A program made the translations under genes and the position numbers. The notes under the pieces are model-generated. The model had not been told where the DNA came from. It made no database searches and saw only the letters and a list, made by a program, of their open reading frames with translations. A stretch of DNA of 36,880 bases from Klenkia sp. PcliD-1-E (GTDB lineage Bacteria; Actinomycetota; Actinomycetes; Mycobacteriales; Geodermatophilaceae). Positions within the stretch are counted from its first letter, which is position 1, and each line of letters begins with the position of its first letter. This document shows positions 31,681 to 36,880 of this stretch, one piece after another. The stretch spans positions 1-36,880 of the forward strand of contig NZ_JAMXRZ010000031.1 in the NCBI RefSeq assembly GCF_024124375.1. The letters run 5' to 3'.

Positions 31681-32691
31681 GTGGCGGGTGCCTGGCGGGA
31701 GGGGGACCCGTCGGGCGCCCGGCACTTCCTCGACCTGGGTCCGCTGCAGCTCGAGCGCGGCGGCTCGCTGCCCGGCGTCCGGGTGGCCTACGAGACCTGG
31801 GGCGACCCGGCCGACCCGCCGGTGCTGGTCGAGCACGCCCTCACCGGCGACAGCCACCTGTTCGGCGACGCCGGCCCCGGCCACCCCACCCCGGGGTGGT
31901 GGGCGGCCCTGGAGGAGCGGGTCGCCGGCCACTTCGTCGTCTGCGCGAACGTGCTCGGCGGGTGCCAGGGGACGACGGGCCCGGCGTCGGACGCACCGGA
32001 CGGCGGTCCGTGGGGCCGCCGCTTCCCGGAGGTCACCATCGCCGACCAGGTGGCCGTGGAGGTGGCGCTGGCCGACGCGCTGGGCATCGACAGGTGGGCC
32101 GCGGTCATCGGCGGCTCCATGGGTGGGATGCGGGCCCTGGAGTGGGCGGTCGCGCACCCGGAGCGGGTGGCGAGGCTGTTCTTCCTGGCCTCGGGCCCGG
32201 TCGCGACCGCCGACCAGATCGGCACCCAGACCACCCAGCAGGCCGCGGTCGCCCTCGACCCGGTGGGCGGGCTGGAGGTGGCCCGCCGGATCGCGCACCT
32301 GACCTACCGCAGCGCGTTCGAGCTGGGCACCCGCTTCGGCAACGAGGTGCAGCCCGACGGCAGGTTCGCGGTGACCAGCTACCTGGAGCACCACGGCGCC
32401 AAGCTCGCGGGCCGGTTCGACCCCGACAGCTACGTCGTGCTCACCCAGGCCATGAACACCTGGGACGTCGGCCGCGGGCGCGGCGGGGTGGAGGCGGCGC
32501 TGGCGCGGGTCACCGCGCGCTGCCTGGTGGCCGGCATCGACTCCGACCGGCTGTACCGCATCGAGGAGCAGCAGCGGGTGGCCGACGCGCTCGGCGTCCC
32601 GCTGCGGGTGGTGGAGAGCCCCTACGGCCACGACGGGTTCCTGGTCGAGACCGCGGCCGTGGGGGCCCTCCTCCGCGAACTGCTGGGCTGA
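31681..32691 (+). CDS. metX: homoserine O-acetyltransferase
   Basis: This 336-residue alpha/beta-hydrolase-fold enzyme acetylates (or succinylates) L-homoserine in methionine synthesis. The nucleophile is S146 in [13 protein letters not shown]. The other triad members are in [10 protein letters not shown] (Asp) and [11 protein letters not shown] (His). The oxyanion region [12 protein letters not shown] and the [10 protein letters not shown] segment are typical of MetX. It begins with GTG one base after the metY stop, so it is coupled. At 336 residues it is slightly shorter than many MetX proteins but all key residues are present. It supplies the substrate for MetY. Confidence 0.95.
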   Translation: MAGAWREGDPSGARHFLDLGPLQLERGGSLPGVRVAYETWGDPADPPVLVEHALTGDSHLFGDAGPGHPTPGWWAALEERVAGHFVVCANVLGGCQGTTGPASDAPDGGPWGRRFPEVTIADQVAVEVALADALGIDRWAAVIGGSMGGMRALEWAVAHPERVARLFFLASGPVATADQIGTQTTQQAAVALDPVGGLEVARRIAHLTYRSAFELGTRFGNEVQPDGRFAVTSYLEHHGAKLAGRFDPDSYVVLTQAMNTWDVGRGRGGVEAALARVTARCLVAGIDSDRLYRIEEQQRVADALGVPLRVVESPYGHDGFLVETAAVGALLRELLG

Positions 32692-32694
32692 GCC

Positions 32695-33183
32695 CTACGC
32701 CAGCACGACCGACAGCGACCCGCTGCCGTAGCCGGCCACGCTCACGTCGATGTCCACCCGGTTGGTCGAGGCGGTCAGCCCGGCGATGTCGCCCGGCAGG
32801 GCCTCACCGGGGGCGTAGAGCCGGTCGAGCCTGGAGTGGGTCACCCCGCCGGCGTTGAACAGCGACGCGGCGACGTTGACCACCTCGTGCAGCACCTCGA
32901 CCTGCACGTCGGTGAGCTCGCCCTCCTCGACGGAGTCCTCGCAGCCGCCCTTGGGCAGCAGCGCGAGCGCCCCGGCGCACCAGGCCGACAGCGGGAGGTC
33001 GATCAGGACGACCGCGTTCAGCCGCGAGGTCGGGTCCACGTAGGCGGCCACGGCCGCCGGCCGGGACGGGTTCGGGGTGACCGGGGCGCCCGGGGCGACG
33101 GTGACGTCGCGGCCGAGCAGGCCCTCGAGCAGGTCGCGGACGGCCTTGTTGCTGGGCAGCCCGGTCTTCGCGGGCGCGGTCAC
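32695..33183 (-). CDS. CheX/CheC-like chemotaxis phosphatase (distal copy)
   Basis: This 162-residue soluble protein is related in outline to CheX/CheC phosphatases that dephosphorylate CheY-P. The helix VEVLHEVVNVAASLFN contains the E-x2-N motif (E100, N103) that inserts into the CheY active site. The position four residues before is Glu rather than the usual Asp/Ser. Alternating beta strands (AVVLIDLPLSA, VDIDVSVAGYGSG) fit the fold. The GTG overlaps the CheY stop in a GTGA junction, giving coupled translation with its likely target. It is the last gene of the operon, 3 bases from the convergent metX stop. Similarity is weak, so the call rests on motif and context. Confidence 0.6.
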   Translation of the reverse strand: MTAPAKTGLPSNKAVRDLLEGLLGRDVTVAPGAPVTPNPSRPAAVAAYVDPTSRLNAVVLIDLPLSAWCAGALALLPKGGCEDSVEEGELTDVQVEVLHEVVNVAASLFNAGGVTHSRLDRLYAPGEALPGDIAGLTASTNRVDIDVSVAGYGSGSLSVVLA

Positions 33184-33542
33184 GCCAGCACCGCGTCGAG
33201 GGCGTCCCGGAAGGTGTCCGGGGTGAAGGGCTTGGCAATGAGGAACAGCGCACCGGCGTCGGAGGCGGTCTCCCGCATCTCCGGGGAGCCCTCCGAGGTG
33301 ACGAACCCGAACGGCACCGCCGAGCCCTGGGCGCGCAGCGCGCGCAGGCACTCGATGCCGGACATGTTCGGCATGTTCCAGTCCGAGAGGACCAGGTCCG
33401 GGGACTCGCTGCCGACCTTGGCCAGGCAGTCGGCCCCGTCCTCGGCCTCGACGACGTCCACGTCGTCGTAGCCGGCCTGGCGGAGGGTGCGGACGACGAT
33501 CTGCCGCATCACCCGGCTGTCGTCGGCGACCAGGATCTTCAC
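33180..33542 (-). CDS. CheY-type single-domain response regulator (distal copy)
   Basis: This 120-residue receiver domain has the acidic pocket D7-D8, phosphoacceptor D54 (LVLSDWNMPNMSG), switch T82 and K104 in AKPFTPD. It lacks an output domain, so it acts by protein contact, as CheY does on the flagellar switch. The GTG at 33542 has GGAGG 7 bases upstream and also overlaps the previous stop (GTGA). It is flanked by two CheX/CheC-like genes. It differs enough from the CheY at 34027 to suggest a separate role, such as phosphate sink or a different target. Confidence 0.92.
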   Translation of the reverse strand: MKILVADDSRVMRQIVVRTLRQAGYDDVDVVEAEDGADCLAKVGSESPDLVLSDWNMPNMSGIECLRALRAQGSAVPFGFVTSEGSPEMRETASDAGALFLIAKPFTPDTFRDALDAVLA

Positions 33543-34030
33543 GTGGGGACCTCCGTGGTGGTGAGGGGCGCCTCCGAGGCGCCCTGGATGGTGATGGCGA
33601 GGTCGTGTCCCCGCCAGCTCGCGGACACGCGGCAGGTGTCGGCGTCCTCGGCGCGCAGCGGGGCCGGTCCGGTCTCCGGCAGCCCGAGGGCCGACGGTCC
33701 GGGGAGCAGCGACTTGACGTTGCCGCCGAGGATGTTGGCCAGCTCGCGGAGCACGTCGTCGACGTCCTCGGCGGTGGGCTGCTCGTCGTCGTCCAGCTGC
33801 AGCACCGACCGGGCCAGGTCGGCGGTGCCGGAGGCGGCGCAGGTGAGGACGACGACGCCGTCCCACGGTCCGGTGACGGTCACCCAGGCGCTGGGCCCGT
33901 CGACGGGCGGCGCGACCGGGCCGTAGCCGGGGAGCAGGTACTCCTCCTCGCCGACCAGCGCGCTCCACACCTCGCCGGCGACCGCGGTCACGGTCTCGCC
34001 GTCGAGCAGGGCGGTGATGGGCGCGCTCAT
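33539..34030 (-). CDS. CheX-like chemotaxis phosphatase (proximal copy)
   Basis: This 163-residue protein has the CheX/CheC phosphatase helix DDVLRELANILGGNVKSLLPG. Within it D92, E96 and N99 fit the D/S-x3-E-x2-N motif, and the GGNVKxLLPG wording is typical of CheX. Beta strands AWVTVTGPWDGVVVLTC and RVSASWRGHDLAITI flank it. It should remove phosphate from CheY-P. The ATG overlaps the stop of the upstream cheY in an ATGA junction, and its own stop overlaps the next cheY. This places it between two receivers, either of which may be the substrate. Confidence 0.8.
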   Translation of the reverse strand: MSAPITALLDGETVTAVAGEVWSALVGEEEYLLPGYGPVAPPVDGPSAWVTVTGPWDGVVVLTCAASGTADLARSVLQLDDDEQPTAEDVDDVLRELANILGGNVKSLLPGPSALGLPETGPAPLRAEDADTCRVSASWRGHDLAITIQGASEAPLTTTEVPT

Positions 34031-34404
34031 GCCGGCACCGGCATCAGGCCGAGCAGGGACAGCTTGTCGCCGATGGCGTCGGCGGTGAAGGGCTTGATGA
34101 CGTACTCGTGGGCGCCGGCGGCCAGCGCCTTGACGATCTGGCCGTGCTCGCTCTCGGTGGTGACCATCATGAGCGTCACCTGCCGCCAGGCCGGGTTCGC
34201 CCGGACGGCGGAGACGAACTGCAGCCCGTCCATCACCGGCATGTTCCAGTCGATGCAGGCCAGGTCGGGCACCCAGCCCTCCTCGAGGACGTCCAGGGCC
34301 TCGCGGCCGTGCCCGGCGGGCCGGGTCTCGTACCCGAAGCCCTCCAGGATGGAGGCGACGATCCGGCGCATCGCGCGCGAGTCGTCGATCACCAGCGCTC
34401 GCAT
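34027..34404 (-). CDS. cheY: CheY-type response regulator (proximal copy)
   Basis: This 125-residue receiver domain has D7-D8, phosphoacceptor D52 (LACIDWNMPVMDG), switch T82/T83, and K104 in VIKPFTAD. It is probably phosphorylated by a CheA kinase encoded outside the window and signals to the flagellar motor or another target. It starts one base after the cheR stop with a GAAGGGG-like site overlapping the end of cheR, and overlaps the following cheX-like gene. Its sequence (LQFVSAVRANPAW, TTESEHGQIVKALAAGA) is closer to typical CheY than the second copy, so it is the better candidate for the main output regulator. Confidence 0.93.
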   Translation of the reverse strand: MRALVIDDSRAMRRIVASILEGFGYETRPAGHGREALDVLEEGWVPDLACIDWNMPVMDGLQFVSAVRANPAWRQVTLMMVTTESEHGQIVKALAAGAHEYVIKPFTADAIGDKLSLLGLMPVPA

Positions 34405-34405
34405 G

Positions 34406-35236
34406 TCACTTCCCCTTCGTCGGTCGGTAGGCGGAGCCGCGGCCGCACGGGACCCGCTCCCAGGAGTCGTCGACGCCCAGCGTCGTCTCGGCGGCGCCCA
34501 GGAACAGCCAGCCGTCCGGGCGCATGACCTGCCGCACCTTGCGCAGCACCTCGCGCTTGGTGGGCGGGTCGAAGTAGATGAGGACGTTGCGCAGGTACAC
34601 CACGTCGAAGGGACCCAGCCGGGGCAGGGGTGCGGCGAGGTTGAGCTCGCTGGCGGTCACCATCTGGCGCAGGGCGGGCGAGACCTCCCACTCCGCGCCC
34701 ACCCGGCTGAAGTGCCGGACGAGCATGGGGGCGGGCAGGCCCCGGTTGACCTCGAGCTGGCTGAACCGGCCGGCCCGGGTGCGGTCGACCATGGCGCGGG
34801 ACAGGTCGGTGGCGGTGATCCGCACCCGGCTGGACGCGCCGGGCAGGGCGTCGGCCAGCAGCATCGCGATCGTGTAGGCCTCCTGCCCGCTGGAGCAGGC
34901 CGCCGACCAGATCTGGATCGGCTCCCCCGGCCGCCGGGCGGCCTGCAGGGCCGGGACGACGGTGCCGGTCAGCGCCGTGAAGGGGTCGCCGTCACGGAAC
35001 CACGAGGTCTCGTTGGTGGTGAGCGCCTCGACGATGCCGCGGGTGAGCGCCGGCTCCGGGCGGGCGCGGACCCGCTCGACGAGCTCGGCGACACCGGGCA
35101 GGCCGAGCTGGCGGGCCAGCGGCATCAGCCGGGCCTCCACCAGGTACTCCTTGCCGGGCGCGAGGACGATGGCCGACTCCCGGCGGACGAGCTGGCAGAC
35201 CCAGTCGAACCCGGACGTGGCGAGGGCAGTGGTCAT
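34406..35236 (-). CDS. cheR: chemotaxis methyltransferase CheR
   Basis: This 276-residue S-adenosylmethionine-dependent enzyme methylates glutamates of chemoreceptors for adaptation. It has the small N-terminal helical domain (FDWVCQLVRRESAIVLAPGK, where the YLVEARL segment is typical), then NETSWFRDGDPF, the SAM-binding loop WSAACSSGQEAYTIAM, TATDLSRAMVDRTRAGRF, and LRNVLIYFDPPTKREVL. All family marks are present and length is normal. The ATG overlaps the cheB stop by 4 bases (ATGA), so the two adaptation enzymes are coupled. The C-terminus ends in RPTKGK after a GRGSAYR segment. Confidence 0.95.
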   Translation of the reverse strand: MTTALATSGFDWVCQLVRRESAIVLAPGKEYLVEARLMPLARQLGLPGVAELVERVRARPEPALTRGIVEALTTNETSWFRDGDPFTALTGTVVPALQAARRPGEPIQIWSAACSSGQEAYTIAMLLADALPGASSRVRITATDLSRAMVDRTRAGRFSQLEVNRGLPAPMLVRHFSRVGAEWEVSPALRQMVTASELNLAAPLPRLGPFDVVYLRNVLIYFDPPTKREVLRKVRQVMRPDGWLFLGAAETTLGVDDSWERVPCGRGSAYRPTKGK

Positions 35237-36321
35237 GGGCGGGCTCCGACGAGGGACGGGCGGCCGGCGAGCCGGAGGACGGTGTCGGCCACCCGGTCGA
35301 GCGGGACGACCTCGTCGGCGTGGCCGGCCTGGGTGACCGCGCCGGGCATGCCCCAGACGACGGAGGTGGCCTGGTCCTGGGCGACGACGGTGCCGCCGGC
35401 GGCACGGACCTGACCGGCGCCGAGCTTGCCGTCCGAGCCCATGCCGGTGAGGACGACGGCCAGCACCGCGCCGTCGTAGGCGGCCACGGCCGAGCGGAAG
35501 AGCACGTCGACGGCGGGCCGGCAGAAGTTCTCCGGGGCGCCCTGGTCCAGCGCGGTCCGCCGCGGGCCGGCGCCGGGGGCGACGGTCAGGTGGAAGTCAC
35601 CCGGCGCGATGTGCACGGTCCCGGGGGCGATCGGGGTCCCGGCGGTGGCCTCGACGACGTCGAGGGCGCTGAGCCGGTCCAGCCGGGCGGCGAACTGGGT
35701 GGTGAAGACCGGGGGCATGTGCTGCACGACCAGCACCGGCAGCGGGAAGTCCCGCGGCAGCCGGGGCAGCACCTTCGTCAGCGCGTCCGGTCCGCCGGTG
35801 GAGGACCCGACGACCAGGACGGCGGGGGCCTTGCGGGCACCGCGGGCCACCGGGGCGGGCGGCGGTGCGGTCGTCCGCGGCGCCGCCGCGGGGGCGGCGG
35901 GCAGCCCGGCGGGTCGGCCGGTGAGCACCTTGATCCGCGGGATCAGCTGGGCCCGCACGCTCTCCATCGACTGCTGCACGCTGCCGACGTTGGCGGGCTT
36001 GGTGACGTAGTCGTCGGCGCCGGCGGCCAGCGCGTCGAAGGTGGCGGACGCACCCCGCTCGGTGAGCGTGGAGAACATGATGATCGGCGTGCGGCGGCCG
36101 GCGCCGCGCAGCGCCCTGACCGCGGCGATGCCGTCCATCTCCGGCATCTCGATGTCCATCGTGATGACGTCGGGCCGCAGCTGGTCGACCTTGGCCAGGG
36201 CCACCTTGCCGTTGACGGCGGTGCCCACCACCTCGATGGCGGGGTCCGCGCCGAGCACGTCGGTGACGATCTTGCGGACGACGATCGAGTCGTCGACCAC
36301 CATCACGCGGATCGGGGGCAC
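35233..36321 (-). CDS. cheB: chemotaxis response regulator protein-glutamate methylesterase CheB
   Basis: This 362-residue enzyme removes methyl groups from chemoreceptors. An N-terminal receiver domain (about 1-125; D10-D11, phosphoacceptor D56, K108 in VTKPANVG) is joined by an Ala/Pro-rich linker (about 135-165) to the esterase domain. The catalytic triad is S174 (VGSSTGGPDAL), H201 (VVQHMPPVF) and D297 (LTGMGSDGK). The GTG at 36321 is chosen because the receiver begins there (VPPIRVMVVDDS); upstream in-frame sequence is Pro/Arg-rich and unlike a protein start. Phosphorylation by CheA would activate it. It is followed by cheR with a 4-base overlap. Confidence 0.95.
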   Translation of the reverse strand: MPPIRVMVVDDSIVVRKIVTDVLGADPAIEVVGTAVNGKVALAKVDQLRPDVITMDIEMPEMDGIAAVRALRGAGRRTPIIMFSTLTERGASATFDALAAGADDYVTKPANVGSVQQSMESVRAQLIPRIKVLTGRPAGLPAAPAAAPRTTAPPPAPVARGARKAPAVLVVGSSTGGPDALTKVLPRLPRDFPLPVLVVQHMPPVFTTQFAARLDRLSALDVVEATAGTPIAPGTVHIAPGDFHLTVAPGAGPRRTALDQGAPENFCRPAVDVLFRSAVAAYDGAVLAVVLTGMGSDGKLGAGQVRAAGGTVVAQDQATSVVWGMPGAVTQAGHADEVVPLDRVADTVLRLAGRPSLVGARP

Positions 36322-36388
36322 GGTGTCCTGCTCTCTGCTCGGGCCGGGGTTCGGCCGTGGGGTTGGTTTCGGCACGGGATCGTCAGGA

Positions 36389-36408
36389 GTTGAGCCGGGA
36401 CGCTCAAC
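36389..36408 (-). terminator. short hairpin around the stop of the right-edge gene
   Basis: GTTGAGC (36389-36395) and GCTCAAC (36402-36408) pair over 7 bases with a 6-base loop and span the stop codon (36404-36406). It could attenuate read-through into cheB or be an operator for the che genes, which start 68 bases downstream. Confidence 0.4.
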
Positions 36409-36880
36409 CGGCGGGCGGCAGCACCCCCGACGGGTGGTCACCCTCGGCCAGCAGCCAGGGCAGCAGCAGCTGGTCCAGCGCGGCGCCGTCGACCAGGTCG
36501 GCCATGGCGACGCCCTGCACGCAGCCGGCCACGGCGTTCCAGACCCCGCGGGCGCCGTCGCCGGGGGTGAAGCCGGCGGTCCGGAAGGCCGGGACGGCGG
36601 CCAGCACCGCGGCGGCCAGCGCCCGGGTGCGGCCGGACACGTGCGCGGCCCACGAGGTCCCGTGCATGGCCGCGGCCCAGTCCTGCCGGGTGTCGCGCAC
36701 CTCGTCGACGGCCACCCGCCACCGGCCGAGGACGACGGGGTCCGCGGCGGCGAGGTGGTCGAGCATGCCGAGCACCGCGGCGGTGGTCGGGCCGAGGTCG
36801 GGCAGCGGGACGGGGCCGACCCGTGCGACAGCCTGGGCCAGGGCCCGGCGGTCGCGGTCGGGCACGGCGGCCGCCGCCCA
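36404..36880 (-). CDS. unrecognised helical protein upstream of cheB (5' end beyond the window)
   Basis: The frame is open to the right edge, giving at least 158 residues; a GTG at 36865 could be an internal start. The sequence is mostly Ala/Val/Leu-rich helix with conserved-looking tryptophans (LGRWRVAVDEV, DWAAAMHGTSWAAHV, VLLPWLL-type end). There is no membrane segment and no motif I recognise. It lies in the same orientation as cheB with an 82-base gap holding a short hairpin, so it may be part of the chemotaxis locus. It is not a known CheA, CheW, CheD or receptor by eye. Coding is supported by strong third-position GC and the absence of stops. Confidence 0.6.
   Translation of the reverse strand, partial: WAAAAVPDRDRRALAQAVARVGPVPLPDLGPTTAAVLGMLDHLAAADPVVLGRWRVAVDEVRDTRQDWAAAMHGTSWAAHVSGRTRALAAAVLAAVPAFRTAGFTPGDGARGVWNAVAGCVQGVAMADLVDGAALDQLLLPWLLAEGDHPSGVLPPAG

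Overview
The window is high-GC DNA (roughly 70% G+C by eye) with many GTG starts, 4-base start/stop overlaps, DtxR-type iron boxes, an actinobacterial SOS box, a SAM-IV-like riboswitch and a mycofactocin-type alcohol dehydrogenase. Together these point to a chromosome of a motile actinobacterium. Geodermatophilaceae (Blastococcus, Geodermatophilus, Modestobacter) is my best guess, but it is inferred from gene content and style, not from a database match.

Layout. 1-215: the 3' end of an IS30-type transposase and a strong hairpin. 216-4344: a Zn-dependent polyol-type dehydrogenase divergent from a mannitol PTS permease (IICBA), then an SDR. 4471-5595: an NDMA/mycofactocin-dependent alcohol dehydrogenase. 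5618-7720: a DUF2277 protein and an acyl-CoA dehydrogenase, divergent from a TetR regulator across a perfect palindromic operator candidate. 7745-15692: an iron-siderophore uptake region in three separately controlled pieces. These are permease-permease-ATPase on +, a small degenerate ABC-ATPase-like protein on -, and two tandem lipoprotein binding proteins on -, each preceded by a DtxR/IdeR-like box. A double DUF1540 protein and a BCCT betaine-type transporter lie among them. 15742-18133: an acyl-CoA-dehydrogenase-like flavoprotein divergent from an MscS channel that is coupled to a Thr/Pro-rich membrane protein. 18186-20177: an ECF (SigE-family) sigma factor with a putative autoregulatory promoter and a co-translated membrane protein. 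20186-21648: a 13E12/DUF222-HNH protein under an SOS box. 21766-24688: a Zn-alcohol dehydrogenase, MalY/PatB-type aminotransferase, TatA and MarR on the - strand; 24764-26548 is a divergent ABC exporter. 26559-29976: a LysR regulator divergent from an MBL-fold hydrolase and an MHS-type MFS importer. 30180-32691: a SAM-IV-like riboswitch controlling metY-metX. 32695-36880: a tightly overlapped chemotaxis operon (unknown gene, cheB, cheR, cheY, cheX-like, cheY, cheX-like) entering from the right edge.

How the parts work together. Most of the region is accessory metabolism and transport in small units, each with its own local regulator or cis-element: iron (DtxR boxes), carbon (PTS plus CRP-like palindromes), methionine (riboswitch), DNA damage (SOS box), envelope stress (ECF unit, MscS, BCCT) and taxis. 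The least expected elements are the iron-boxed protein that looks like an ABC ATPase stripped of its catalytic residues, and the two CheY-CheX pairs at the end of the che operon. I saw no CRISPR array, rRNA, tRNA or prophage.
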